Origin: Sphingopyxis sp. LC81
GTDB taxonomy: Bacteria > Pseudomonadota > Alphaproteobacteria > Sphingomonadales > Sphingomonadaceae
NCBI RefSeq assembly: GCF_000756375.1
Contig: NZ_JNFD01000018.1
Coordinates: forward strand, 62,001-126,000
DNA: 64,000 nucleotides
Direction of reading: 5' to 3'
The translations under genes and the position numbers were made by a program. Position 1 is the first letter of the stretch; each line of letters opens with the position of its first letter. The notes beneath the pieces were generated by a model. That model was given only the letters and a program-made list of their open reading frames with translations. It did no database searches and was not told where the DNA came from. Positions 45,180-54,203 of this stretch are shown here, piece by piece.

Positions 45180-47435
45180 ATGACTCAGACCGCACCCGCG
45201 CCCGCCTCCGTCATCACCCCCGAGATCGTCGCCGAACACGGCCTGTCTCCGGAAGAATATGATCGCGTCCTCAACGCGCTCGGGCGCGAGCCGAACCTCG
45301 TCGAACTCGGCATCTTCTCGGTCATGTGGTCCGAGCATTGCAGCTATAAAAGCTCGCGCCTCCATTTGAAGAAACTGCCGACCGAGGCGCCCTGGGTGAT
45401 CTGCGGCCCCGGCGAGAATGCCGGCGTCATCGACATTGGCGAAGGGCCGGACGGCAAGAAGCTCGCCGCGATCTTCAAGATGGAGAGCCACAACCACCCG
45501 TCGTACATCGAGCCCTATCAGGGCGCGGCGACCGGGGTCGGCGGCATCCTGCGCGACGTGTTCACGATGGGCGCACGCCCCGTCGCGAACCTCAACGCGC
45601 TGCGCTTCGGCCGCCCCGACCATCCGAAGATGAAACATCTGATCTCGGGCGTCGTCCACGGCATCGGCGGCTATGGCAATTGCGTCGGCGTCCCCACCGT
45701 CGGCGGCGAGGTCAATTTCCACAAAGCCTATGACGGTAATATCCTCGTCAACGCGATGACCGTCGGCGTCGCCGAACAGGACAAGATCTTCTATTCGGCC
45801 GCATCGGGCGTCGGCAATCCGATCGTCTATGTCGGCTCGAAGACCGGTCGCGACGGCATCCATGGTGCGACGATGGCGTCGGCCGACTTCGGCGAGGATG
45901 CCGAGGAAAAGCGCCCGACGGTGCAGGTCGGCGACCCCTTCACCGAAAAATTGCTCATCGAGGCGTGCCTCGAACTGATGGCGTCGGACGCGATCGTCGC
46001 GATCCAGGACATGGGCGCCGCGGGCCTCACCAGCTCGTCGGTCGAGATGGCGTCGAAGGGCGGCGTCGGCCTCCATCTCAAGATGGACGATGTGCCGCAG
46101 CGCGAAACCGGCATGACCGCCTATGAGATGATGCTGTCCGAATCGCAGGAACGCATGCTGATGGTGCTGAAGCCCGGCCGCGAGGATTTCGCCGCCGCGA
46201 TCTTCCACAAATGGGAACTCGATTTCGCGGTCATCGGCACCGTCACCGACACCGGCCGCATGGTGCTCGAACATCATGGCGAGATCGTCTGCGACATCCC
46301 GCTCGCGCCGCTTGCCGACGACGCGCCGCTCTACGACCGCCCGCACGTCCCCACCCCGAAGCAGGCTGACCTCACGAACGTCCCCGAGACGAAGGACGTC
46401 GCGGCGGACCTCAAGACCTTGATGGGCACCCCCGACATCGCCAGCCGCCGCTGGATCTGGGAACAATATGACAGCCAGGTCGGCGGCGACACGGTGCAGA
46501 CCGGCGGCGACGCCGCGCTCGTCCGCATCCACGGCACCAACCGCGCGCTCGCGATGTCGACCGACTGCACCCCGCGCTATTGCTACGCCGATCCCGTCGA
46601 GGGCGGTAAGCAGGCGGTCGCCGAGACCTGGCGCAACATCAGCGCGGTCGGCGCGACCCCGCTCGCGATCACCAATTGCCTGAACTTCGCCAACCCGCAG
46701 CGCCCCGAAATCATGGGCCAGATCGTCGGCTGCCTCGACGGCATGGCGCAGGCGTGTATCGCGCTCGATTATCCGATCGTCTCAGGCAACGTCAGCCTCT
46801 ATAATGAGAGCAAGGCGACCGGCGGTGGCAGCGCGATCCTGCCGACCCCCGCGATCGGCGGCGTCGGCGTGATCGAGGATCTGAACAAGGCGGTCGGCAT
46901 CGGCTTCAAACGCACCGGCGATATCGTGCTCGCAGTCGGCGAGCGCGCCGGTCATCTCGGCCAGTCGGCATGGCTGCGCGAAATCCTCGGCCGCGAGGAA
47001 GGCCCGCCGCCGCCCGTCGATCTGCGCGCCGAAAAGCGCACCGGCGACTTCATCCGCGGCGCGATCAACGCCGGCTGGATCACCGCCTGCCACGACGTCT
47101 CCGACGGCGGCATGGCGGTGACGCTCGCCGAAATGGCCTTGAAGTCGAACATCGGCGTCCTCGTCAGCGAAGAACAGCCGTTCGGCGTCGCCGAAAGCTT
47201 CTTTGGTGAAGATCAGGGCCTCTATCTCGTCACCGTCTGCGACACCTGCCTCGCCGACTTCCTCGACGCCGCGGGCCGCGCCGACGTGCCGGTCGATCCC
47301 GTCGGCCGCACGATCAAGGACCGCATCGTCTTCGAACTGGAGGGCAGCGACCATCAGGTGACGCTCGCCGAGCTCCGCGACGCGCATGAGGGCTTCTTCC
47401 CGAACCTGATGGGAGCGGACGCGGCGCTCGCCTGA
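45180..47435 (+). CDS. purL: Phosphoribosylformylglycinamidine synthase subunit II
   Basis: Large subunit of FGAM synthase in purine synthesis (ATP- and glutamine-dependent). 751 residues, the size of the small-type PurL working with PurQ and PurS. Visible: [12 protein letters not shown], the ATP-site [24 protein letters not shown], and [21 protein letters not shown]. The stop overlaps the next start by one base, so downstream genes are coupled. Confidence 0.97.
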   Translation: MTQTAPAPASVITPEIVAEHGLSPEEYDRVLNALGREPNLVELGIFSVMWSEHCSYKSSRLHLKKLPTEAPWVICGPGENAGVIDIGEGPDGKKLAAIFKMESHNHPSYIEPYQGAATGVGGILRDVFTMGARPVANLNALRFGRPDHPKMKHLISGVVHGIGGYGNCVGVPTVGGEVNFHKAYDGNILVNAMTVGVAEQDKIFYSAASGVGNPIVYVGSKTGRDGIHGATMASADFGEDAEEKRPTVQVGDPFTEKLLIEACLELMASDAIVAIQDMGAAGLTSSSVEMASKGGVGLHLKMDDVPQRETGMTAYEMMLSESQERMLMVLKPGREDFAAAIFHKWELDFAVIGTVTDTGRMVLEHHGEIVCDIPLAPLADDAPLYDRPHVPTPKQADLTNVPETKDVAADLKTLMGTPDIASRRWIWEQYDSQVGGDTVQTGGDAALVRIHGTNRALAMSTDCTPRYCYADPVEGGKQAVAETWRNISAVGATPLAITNCLNFANPQRPEIMGQIVGCLDGMAQACIALDYPIVSGNVSLYNESKATGGGSAILPTPAIGGVGVIEDLNKAVGIGFKRTGDIVLAVGERAGHLGQSAWLREILGREEGPPPPVDLRAEKRTGDFIRGAINAGWITACHDVSDGGMAVTLAEMALKSNIGVLVSEEQPFGVAESFFGEDQGLYLVTVCDTCLADFLDAAGRADVPVDPVGRTIKDRIVFELEGSDHQVTLAELRDAHEGFFPNLMGADAALA

Positions 47436-47983
47436 TGCGGCGCGCGCTGGCTGCCCTGGCTCTGCTGGCGCTCCCCGCGCCATCCTCTGCCGCGCCGCTG
47501 GTCGTGACCTCGCCGCAGGAACTGCCCGCCGGCCACGCCCGGCCGCGCATCTTCCTCGGCGGCAGCATCGACATGGGGCGCGCCGCCGATTGGCAGGCCG
47601 GGCTCGTTCGGTCGCTCGGCGATCTCGATGTGCTGTTCCTCAACCCGCGGCGCCCCGACTGGAATCCGGCATGGAAACCCGTCGCGAGCGAACCCGAATT
47701 TCGCCGTCAGGTCGAATGGGAGCTGGCGGCGCTCGAATCCGCCGACATCGTCGTGATGTATTTCGCGCCCGGATCGCAAAGCCCGATCAGCCTGCTCGAA
47801 ATGGGATTGCATGCTCGCGGCGGAAAGCTGATCCTGCTTTGCCCCGAGGGCTTTTGGCGCAAGGGCAATGTCGATATTACCGCCGAGAAATATGGAATCG
47901 AACAGGTCGCGACCATGGACGAGCTCGCGGTGGCCGTACGCCGCCGGGTGACGAACTGGACGGCGACTTCTGCCGAGGAGTGA
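47435..47983 (+). CDS. Nucleoside 2-deoxyribosyltransferase-like protein with signal peptide
   Basis: 182 residues. The domain from about 35 on (RPRIFLGGSIDMG, WQAGLVRSLGDLDVLFLNPRR, QVEWELAALESADIVVMYF, SPISLLEMGLHA, CPEGFWRKGNVDI) is the Nuc_deoxyri_tr2 family pattern, with the catalytic Glu in LLEMG. Relatives are usually cytosolic, but here a 20-residue signal ([20 protein letters not shown]) precedes it. An internal GTG at 47504 could give a cytosolic form but lacks a ribosome site. The start overlaps the purL stop by one base. Confidence 0.75.
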   Translation: MRRALAALALLALPAPSSAAPLVVTSPQELPAGHARPRIFLGGSIDMGRAADWQAGLVRSLGDLDVLFLNPRRPDWNPAWKPVASEPEFRRQVEWELAALESADIVVMYFAPGSQSPISLLEMGLHARGGKLILLCPEGFWRKGNVDITAEKYGIEQVATMDELAVAVRRRVTNWTATSAEE

Positions 47984-47990
47984 TGGGCGT

Positions 47991-48728
47991 ATGAGCATCT
48001 ATATCGGCGTTGGAGGCTGGACCTTCGAACCGTGGCGCGGCCCCTTCTACCCCGCCGGCCTCGCACAGAAACGCGAGCTTGAATATGCCGGCCAGCATCT
48101 CACCGGCATCGAGATCAACGGCACTTACTATGGCAGCCAGAAGCCCGAAACCTTCGCCAATTGGGCGGAGGCCGTACCCGACGGCTTCCAGTTCAGCGTC
48201 AAGGCGTCACGCTTCACCACCAACCGCAAGGTGCTGAAAGAAGGCGCCGGATCGATCGAGAAGTTCCTGACGCAGGGGCTGACGCGGCTCGGCGACCGGC
48301 TCGGCCCGATCCACTGGCAGTTCATGGCGACGAAGAAATTCGACCGCGACGATTTCGCGGGTTTCCTCGACCTGCTTCCCGAGACGCAGGACGGCGTGAA
48401 GCTGCGCCACGCGATCGAGGTGCGCGACGAAAGCTTCCGCGATCCGGCCTTTATCGACATGGTGCGCGAGCGGAACATGGCGATCGTTTATGCCGACAGC
48501 GACGAATTTCCGTGCATCGACGAACAGACCGCCGACTTCACCTATGCGCGGCTGCAGCGATCGCAAGAGGATGTCGAAACGGGCTATGATGCGAAGGCGC
48601 TGGACGGCTGGGCGACCCAAGCCCGCGACTGGGCGAAGGGCGACCGCGACGTCTATATCTTCTTCATATCCGGCGCGAAGGTTCGCAACCCCGCCGCTGC
48701 GCAAGCGCTGATCGCGAAGCTCGACTGA
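47991..48728 (+). CDS. DUF72 family protein (YecE-like)
   Basis: 245-residue TIM-barrel-type protein: GVGGWTFEPWRGPFYP at the start, then GIEINGTYYGSQKPETFANWA, FQFSVKASRFTTNRKVL and HAIEVRDESF, all DUF72 hallmarks. Function unknown. Eight bases after the deoxyribosyltransferase-like gene and on the purL transcript. Confidence 0.9.
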   Translation: MSIYIGVGGWTFEPWRGPFYPAGLAQKRELEYAGQHLTGIEINGTYYGSQKPETFANWAEAVPDGFQFSVKASRFTTNRKVLKEGAGSIEKFLTQGLTRLGDRLGPIHWQFMATKKFDRDDFAGFLDLLPETQDGVKLRHAIEVRDESFRDPAFIDMVRERNMAIVYADSDEFPCIDEQTADFTYARLQRSQEDVETGYDAKALDGWATQARDWAKGDRDVYIFFISGAKVRNPAAAQALIAKLD

Positions 48729-48734
48729 TCAACG

Positions 48735-49061
48735 TCACCGGCCGCCGGGCAGATTATGTTTCCCCCATTCGCATAACGGCGTCAGCGCTTCGTTGAGCGA
48801 TGCCCCCAAGGGGGTAACCGAATAATCGACCCGGGGGGGAACCTGATGGAACATCTCGCGGTGGACCAGACCATCGGCCTCCATCTCGCGCAATTGCTGG
48901 ATCAGCATCTTTTCGCTGATCCCCGCGATGCGCCGCTTTAGCGCGCCGAAGCGCACGGGGGTGTCGTGAAGCTCCCAGAGAATCAGCGCCTTCCACTTCC
49001 CGCCGATAATCTCGAACACCGGCCCGAGACCGTCATTATAGGGTTGATTGCGTGTCGACAT
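48735..49061 (-). CDS. HxlR-family transcriptional regulator
   Basis: 108 residues from the ATG at 49061 (a TTG three codons upstream is possible). Winged-helix protein: IIGGKWKALILWELHDTPVRFGALKRRIAGISEKMLIQQLREMEADGLVHRE and YSVTPLGASL are the HxlR/MarR-like signature. No cysteine sensor is present. It is divergent from a NADPH-dependent FMN reductase-like gene and probably controls it; inverted repeats lie in the gap. Confidence 0.9.
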   Translation of the reverse strand: MSTRNQPYNDGLGPVFEIIGGKWKALILWELHDTPVRFGALKRRIAGISEKMLIQQLREMEADGLVHREMFHQVPPRVDYSVTPLGASLNEALTPLCEWGKHNLPGGR

Positions 49062-49075
49062 GGATATCAATTCTT

Positions 49076-49109
49076 ACCTAAAGGTGAGTACCTGACAAAA
49101 TAGTAGGTA
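49076..49109. promoter_or_regulatory. Candidate HxlR operators
   Basis: ACCTAAAGGT (49076-49085) is an inverted repeat of ACCT/AGGT; TACCT (49089-49093) and AGGTA (49105-49109) form a second, wider one. They lie between the divergent regulator and reductase genes in an AT-rich patch. Confidence 0.5.
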
Positions 49110-49196
49110 GTTGATCAATCGAAAGTATCACGTCACCCCTTTGCGTCAACAAGACATGGCAGCCGCGCCGTGTCCCACGCGAAAGGATCGGCCGAT

Positions 49197-49844
49197 ATGC
49201 CGGAAAAACTGCTCATTCTTGTCGGAAGCCCGCGTAGGAACGGAAACACCGCGACACTTGCCGCGGCCGTCCGGCGCGGCGCCGAGGCGGCGGGCAGCGA
49301 TGTCGCGCTGCGATTTCTGGATGATCATATTTCGGGGTTTCTGCGCGATTGCCGCCAATGCCGCCGCCCCGATGGCGAATGCGCGATCGACGACCCGTAT
49401 CGCGCCCTGTTCTTCGACGAGTTTTTGCCCGCGCGCGGGGTGATCTTTTGTTCGCCCATTTATTGGTACGGCGTGTCCGCGCAGATCAAGGCGTTCTTCG
49501 ATCGCAGCTTCTGCTATTATGCGGCTTCTTATCCGGGCTCGCAGGCAGCGCTTGCCGCGATGGCACGGAAACGGCTCGGCCTAGTGCTGGCGTCCGAGGA
49601 AACATATCCCGGCGTGGCCCTCGGCATCGTCCACCAGATTCAGGAATTTTCCCGCTACACGAATTCGGATTTTGTCAGCGTGGTGCGCGGGGCCGGCAAC
49701 AGCCGCGGCGAAGTGCGCCACGATCCGGCGAACCCGATCGGCGACGCCGAACGTCTGGGCCGCGAGATATTTTCGCGATCCTATTCCGACTACAGGCTGG
49801 AGACGCCGCGCAGCCCGCGCGTCTGGCCGGAAAGCGTAGGCTGA
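49197..49844 (+). CDS. NADPH-dependent FMN reductase / flavodoxin-fold quinone reductase
   Basis: 215 residues from the ATG at 49197 (AAAGGA upstream). Flavodoxin-like fold with the FMN-phosphate loop VGSPRRNGNTATL and SPIYWYGVSAQIKAFFDRS. A pair of cysteines (DCRQCRR, GECAID) resembles the Cys-containing iron-sulfur-flavoprotein-like branch. Likely reduces quinones or electrophiles, and HxlR control would fit induction by such compounds. Confidence 0.85.
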   Translation: MPEKLLILVGSPRRNGNTATLAAAVRRGAEAAGSDVALRFLDDHISGFLRDCRQCRRPDGECAIDDPYRALFFDEFLPARGVIFCSPIYWYGVSAQIKAFFDRSFCYYAASYPGSQAALAAMARKRLGLVLASEETYPGVALGIVHQIQEFSRYTNSDFVSVVRGAGNSRGEVRHDPANPIGDAERLGREIFSRSYSDYRLETPRSPRVWPESVG

Positions 49845-49852
49845 GCGCCGGG

Positions 49853-49874
49853 TTCCCCGGCTTTCGCCGGGGAA
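49853..49874. terminator. Bidirectional hairpin between reductase and coq4
   Basis: TTCCCCGGC (49853-49861) and GCCGGGGAA (49866-49874), a 9-bp stem with a TTTC loop, lie between the two convergent stops (49844 and 49879). Confidence 0.65.
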
Positions 49875-49878
49875 GAGT

Positions 49879-50658
49879 TCAGGCCATCGCAGCCTTTGCC
49901 GCGAGGAAGTTATACGGATCGATGCCGCGGTTGCGGTACGCGCGGTGCGCTTCCTGATAGAGCGTCGGCTCGCCGATCCCGAGCCGTGCACGCGCGGCTT
50001 CGAGCGGTTCGGCGAGCAGCGAGCGGATGTCCTGCTCGATGATCGCCTTCGCCGCCTTGCCGTGGCGCTGGCCCTGGCGGATCGCGCCGAACACCGGCGC
50101 GTCGCTCTTGACGCCGCGCTTCACCTCATAACCGCCGGCATAGGCGATGAAGGCATTGCCGTAATTGCCCGTCTGGCCATAGGTGAAGCCGAGCACGCAC
50201 TGTTCGCCGAGCGCGTCGCGGCCATAGCCGGTCAGGATATGGAACAGGTCGTGCGTGTCGCGCAGACGGTTCGAATACCACTGCACCTGGTCGTCATATT
50301 GCGGGCGGCCCATCTTGTCGCTTTCGGCGACGAGGCCCGCGGCCGACAGGCCTTCGCGGCGCATGAAGGTGACATAGGCGTGGCCGACGCTGCCTTCGGG
50401 CAGCGCGTCGATCCATGCATGGTCGTCGAGCAGGTCGGGCAGATAGGGTTCGCGTTCCATCAGCTTCTGGCCGAAATCGCTTGTCACGAAGGCGCGCGCG
50501 TCGTCCATGAAGCCCTTGCGCGGCAAATTCTCAAAGATGTGGAACACCTGTTCGGTGTCTTCCTTGTCCGCGATCAGCTTGCGAAAGTGCTGGAACGCCT
50601 TGAACGGGCGGAACTTCTGCGGCTGGCGATCGGGGTGGGAGAAGATGGTGGGGGTCAT
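49879..50658 (-). CDS. Coq4-family ubiquinone biosynthesis protein
   Basis: 259 residues from the ATG at 50658 (20 upstream in-frame residues rejected). The Coq4 metal motif HDxxH-x11-E is exact: H136, D137, H140 and E152 in THDLFHILTGYGRDALGE. Coq4 takes part in ubiquinone synthesis (a C1 decarboxylation/hydroxylation role is proposed for the family). A perfect palindrome lies 46 bp upstream. Confidence 0.88.
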   Translation of the reverse strand: MTPTIFSHPDRQPQKFRPFKAFQHFRKLIADKEDTEQVFHIFENLPRKGFMDDARAFVTSDFGQKLMEREPYLPDLLDDHAWIDALPEGSVGHAYVTFMRREGLSAAGLVAESDKMGRPQYDDQVQWYSNRLRDTHDLFHILTGYGRDALGEQCVLGFTYGQTGNYGNAFIAYAGGYEVKRGVKSDAPVFGAIRQGQRHGKAAKAIIEQDIRSLLAEPLEAARARLGIGEPTLYQEAHRAYRNRGIDPYNFLAAKAAMA

Positions 50659-50703
50659 GGCTGGCCTCGTCCGAATCAGGTGATGATGCTCAGATAGCAT
50701 TAC

Positions 50704-50717
50704 TGACATAGATGTCA
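50704..50717. promoter_or_regulatory. TGACAT-AG-ATGTCA palindrome before coq4
   Basis: Perfect inverted repeat of six bases with a two-base spacer (50704-50709 and 50712-50717), flanked by T/A, in the divergent gap of coq4 and the DUF418 gene. It has the form of a TetR-type operator; no such regulator is adjacent. Confidence 0.55.
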
Positions 50718-50787
50718 ATAGTAGGTTAAAGCGCTGGACGGATCGTCGCCCCAGCCGTTATAGGCGAATAATACAGTGGAGGGCGAT

Positions 50788-52026
50788 ATGCGCGAAGATA
50801 GACAAGTTGCGGGCGAACGCCTCGTCACCCTCGACGCGCTGCGCGGATTCGCCGTGATGGGCATTTTGGCGATGAACATCGTCGCCTTCGCGATGCCCGA
50901 AATGGCCTATGTTTCGCCCAAGGCCTATGGCGGCGACACGGCGTCGGACATCGCCGCCTGGGCGCTCGGCTTCCTCCTCTTCGACGGCAAGATGCGCGGG
51001 CTATTCTCGATCCTGTTCGGCGCAAGCATGCTCCTCATCGTCGATCGCGCGGAGGCGTCGGGACAGGATTCGGGTTCGGTGCATTACCGCCGGATGGCGT
51101 GGCTCGCGGTGTTCGGCCTCTGCCATTATTTCTTCCTCTGGTGGGGGGACATCCTTTTCCTCTACGCCGCGGTCGGCTGCGTCGCTTTCCGTTTCCGCGC
51201 GTGGGAACCGCGGCGGCTGATCAAATGGGCGCTCGGCATCTTCACTCTGGGTGTCGTCCTGACGTCGCTTTTCTTTGGCGCACAGCTCGCGGTCGGAAAT
51301 GCGGCCGACAATCCGGCGTCGCCGATGGCCGAAGCCGGGCGTGAGGTCCGCGCCGAATATGCCAAGATCGACGGCGAAGTGGCCGAGGAGCTCGCGCTCT
51401 ATCGCGGCCCCTATCTACCGATCCTCAACTCACGGCTCGATACCGCGATCAATCCGTTCGTCGGCGTGCTGATGACGATATGGGAGACGCTGCCGCTGAT
51501 GATGCTCGGCATGGCGCTGTTCCGCAACGGCTTCCTGACCGGTGCCTGGGGGGCGGCCGACTATCGGCGGACAGCGCTGCGCTGGCTACCCCCGGGGGTG
51601 CTGCTGACATTGCTCGTCGGATGGCTCCAATGGCGCGCGGGCTTCGACTATCTCGTCGCGGTCAATGCCTTCATGGCGTGGTCCGGACCCGGGCGGCTGA
51701 TGATGACGATCGCCTATGCCGCGCTGCTCGTGCTGCTGATCCGGCGTGCTGCTACCAGCGCCTGGATAATTCGCGTCGCCGCAACGGGCCGCGCCGCCTT
51801 CTCCAACTATCTCGGCACCAGCATCGTGATGACGACGATCTTCTACGGCTATGGGATCGGCCTGTTCGGCGACGTCGGCCGCTGGACGCTCTATCTCGTC
51901 TGCGCCGGCATGTGGGCGCTCATGCTGCTCTGGTCGAAGCCTTGGCTCGACCGCTATCGCTATGGCCCGCTCGAATGGCTGTGGCGCAGCCTCGCGCGCG
52001 GGTCGCTGCAACCGATGCGTCAGTAG
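50788..52026 (+). CDS. DUF418 multi-pass membrane protein
   Basis: 412 residues from the ATG at 50788 (GGAGGG ribosome site); a GTG four codons earlier is less likely. N-terminal signature RLVTLDALRGFAVMGILAMNIVAFAMP is shared by DUF418 and the acyltransferase-3/NAG-type membrane families, and the C-terminal AATGRAAFSNYLGTSIVMTTIFYGYGIGLFG is the DUF418 domain. About nine to ten TM helices. Function unknown; an envelope acyl- or glycosyl-modifying role is sometimes suggested. Confidence 0.88.
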   Translation: MREDRQVAGERLVTLDALRGFAVMGILAMNIVAFAMPEMAYVSPKAYGGDTASDIAAWALGFLLFDGKMRGLFSILFGASMLLIVDRAEASGQDSGSVHYRRMAWLAVFGLCHYFFLWWGDILFLYAAVGCVAFRFRAWEPRRLIKWALGIFTLGVVLTSLFFGAQLAVGNAADNPASPMAEAGREVRAEYAKIDGEVAEELALYRGPYLPILNSRLDTAINPFVGVLMTIWETLPLMMLGMALFRNGFLTGAWGAADYRRTALRWLPPGVLLTLLVGWLQWRAGFDYLVAVNAFMAWSGPGRLMMTIAYAALLVLLIRRAATSAWIIRVAATGRAAFSNYLGTSIVMTTIFYGYGIGLFGDVGRWTLYLVCAGMWALMLLWSKPWLDRYRYGPLEWLWRSLARGSLQPMRQ

Positions 52027-52424
52027 CCGACGGCGCGGCCGAAACCTGTCGGGCGGCGCTGGACGAGCGGGTTCGCTTCGCGTTCGAGCGCGCCGAGCGT
52101 CTCTTCGAACAGCCGGCGCAGTTCGACGACGCGCGGCAGATATTCCTCGGGGCTGGTCTGGCTTTCGACGCAATGGCGCGCGAAGACTTCGATGTCCTCG
52201 GCGAGCGCGCCGAGTTTCTCGCCGCCGAACTGCCGTGCTTCGCTTTTCAGCGTGTGCGCGGGCATCACGAGGCCGCGGGCATCGCGTGCGCGCATCGCCT
52301 CTTCGATCGCGGCAACCGATTTGGTGCCGTCTTCGCGAAAATAGCCGAGAATCCGCACAAACGCCGCGCCCAGCTGGGTGCGCGTCGCGCGAAACTCATC
52401 CCAATCGACCAGGATATCGTCCAA
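52020..52424 (-). CDS. Orphan histidine phosphotransfer (Hpt) protein
   Basis: 134 residues, four-helix Hpt domain. Phospho-acceptor H57 in PAHTLKSEARQFGGEKLG; the sequence before it (AAIEEAMRARDARGLVM) and after it is helical. It could relay phosphate from a hybrid kinase such as the one at 6175, but no partner is adjacent. The 3' end overlaps the convergent DUF418 gene by seven bases. Confidence 0.85.
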   Translation of the reverse strand: MDDILVDWDEFRATRTQLGAAFVRILGYFREDGTKSVAAIEEAMRARDARGLVMPAHTLKSEARQFGGEKLGALAEDIEVFARHCVESQTSPEEYLPRVVELRRLFEETLGALEREANPLVQRRPTGFGRAVGY

Positions 52425-52541
52425 TGCTTTAGTCCCTTGGTGTTCAAATTCGGCCGTGGTCCCAACCGGTCCATGCCGAAGTTGGGTAAAAAAGACGTTA
52501 CGGTGTCAGGGCTGCTATGAAGCGAACCGTCCCGCTTTGGG

Positions 52542-52772
52542 TCAGCGCCGGACGCGCCAGCGGCCCTCATCGGCGTTTGCCGCGTCGGTTTCGACCGACC
52601 AGCCATGCTCGCCCGCCAGCGCCGCAACTTCGCGCCCGGCCTGCGGATCGTCGGCGATCAGCAGCACGTCGGACGCATCGCGCATCGCGCGCGCTAGCCG
52701 CAGCGCGGGCCAGGGGCAGCGCATTCCGCGGGCATCGACGACCAGCGTCCCCAATGCCTCAGGCGCCGTCAT
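52542..52772 (-). CDS. TusA-like sulfurtransferase
   Basis: 76 residues. TusA fold with the catalytic CPxP motif (DARGMRCPWPALRLARA, C19-P20-W-P22). Sulfur-relay proteins of this family serve tRNA thiolation or other sulfur trafficking. The start overlaps the der stop (ATGA, four bases), so it is coupled to der. Confidence 0.88.
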   Translation of the reverse strand: MTAPEALGTLVVDARGMRCPWPALRLARAMRDASDVLLIADDPQAGREVAALAGEHGWSVETDAANADEGRWRVRR

Positions 52773-54157
52773 TCGTCATAGGGATTACGCGAATTGCGGA
52801 AGTTGAGGCGCACCGGAACGCCCTGGAAGCCCAGTTCCTTGCGCATGCCGTTGACCAGATAACGCGTGTAGCTTCCGGGCAGACTATCGGTCCGGGTGCC
52901 GAAAACGACGAAGGTCGGCGGCCGGGTGCGCGCCTGCGTGATATAGCGCAGCTTGATCCGCTTGCCGCCGGGCGCCGGCGGCGGGTTGTTTTCAACCGCA
53001 TTTTCGAACCAGCGGTTGAGCTTCGCGGTCGAGACGCGGTTGGTCCAGATTGCGCGCTGTTCGAACGCGACGCGGACCAGCGTGTCGATGCCCTTGCCGG
53101 TCGCACCCGAAATGCTGAGCACCGGGACGCCCTTGACCTGGCTGAGCCCGTCTTCGAGCGCGGTGCGCACGCCGTTGAACAGCGCCGACGGGTCTTCGGC
53201 GACATCCCATTTGTTGAGCGCGACGATCAGCGCGCGACCTTCCTGCAGCACCCGGTCGGCGATGTGCAGATCCTGCGCCTCCAGCCCTTTGGTGGCGTCG
53301 AGCAGGAGGACGACGACCTCGGCGAAATCGACCGCGTGGAGCGCGTCGGCGACCGACAGCTTCTCGAGCTTTTCGACCACCTTGGCGCGCTTGCGCATGC
53401 CTGCGGTGTCGAACAGCTGGATCTCGTGGACCTCGCCGTCCTTTTCCCACTGCCAGTCGACGCGGATCGAATCGCGGGTGATCCCGGCTTCGGGCCCGGT
53501 GATCAGGCGGTCCTCGCCGATCATGCGGTTGATCAGCGTCGACTTGCCCGCGTTCGGGCGCCCGACGATCGCGAGCTTCATCGGGCCGAGCGGCGCGTCC
53601 TCGTCTTCTTCGCCTTCAACCGGCGGCGGCAAAGCCTCGGCTTCCGCCGCATCATAAGCTTCGACGATCGGGCGCAGCGCGTCGAACAGGTCGACGACGC
53701 CTTCGCCATGCTCGGCGCTGAGCGCGATCGGATTGTCGAAGCCGAGCGAATAGCTCTCCATCAGCCCGTTTTCGCCCTGTTTCCCCTCGGCCTTGTTGAC
53801 GACGAGAATGATCGGCGTGTCCTCGCTGCGCAGCCAGCGCGCGATTTCCTCGTCGAGCGGGGTCACCCCGGCGCGGCCGTCGATCATGAACAGCGCCGCG
53901 TCGGCCTCGCGCACCGCCTTTTCGGTCTGCACACGCATCCGGCCGGGCAAGGTCGCGGCGTCATAATCCTCGAAACCCGCGGTATCTACGATGCGAAAAT
54001 CGAGGCCGAGCAGATGGCCGTCGCCTTCGCGGCGGTCGCGCGTCACCCCAGGCTGGTCGTCGACGAGCGCGAGGCGCTTGCCGACCAGCCGGTTGAATAG
54101 CGTCGATTTGCCCACATTGGGCCGGCCGACAATGGCAATCGTCGCGAATCGCGACAT
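52769..54157 (-). CDS. der: Ribosome-assembly GTPase Der (EngA)
   Basis: 462 residues from the ATG at 54157. Two tandem GTPase domains with P-loops GRPNVGKSTLFNRL and GRPNAGKSTLINRM, DTAGF and DTAGM G3 motifs, NKAEG/NKWDV G4 motifs, and the KH-like C-terminal domain. Essential for 50S subunit assembly. Follows bamB, as in the yfgM-bamB-der order of many proteobacteria. Confidence 0.97.
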   Translation of the reverse strand: MSRFATIAIVGRPNVGKSTLFNRLVGKRLALVDDQPGVTRDRREGDGHLLGLDFRIVDTAGFEDYDAATLPGRMRVQTEKAVREADAALFMIDGRAGVTPLDEEIARWLRSEDTPIILVVNKAEGKQGENGLMESYSLGFDNPIALSAEHGEGVVDLFDALRPIVEAYDAAEAEALPPPVEGEEDEDAPLGPMKLAIVGRPNAGKSTLINRMIGEDRLITGPEAGITRDSIRVDWQWEKDGEVHEIQLFDTAGMRKRAKVVEKLEKLSVADALHAVDFAEVVVLLLDATKGLEAQDLHIADRVLQEGRALIVALNKWDVAEDPSALFNGVRTALEDGLSQVKGVPVLSISGATGKGIDTLVRVAFEQRAIWTNRVSTAKLNRWFENAVENNPPPAPGGKRIKLRYITQARTRPPTFVVFGTRTDSLPGSYTRYLVNGMRKELGFQGVPVRLNFRNSRNPYDE

Positions 54158-54203
54158 GAAACTTATCCCTATTACACCGGGCCGCCCCGGCCCGGACGCT
54201 GTA

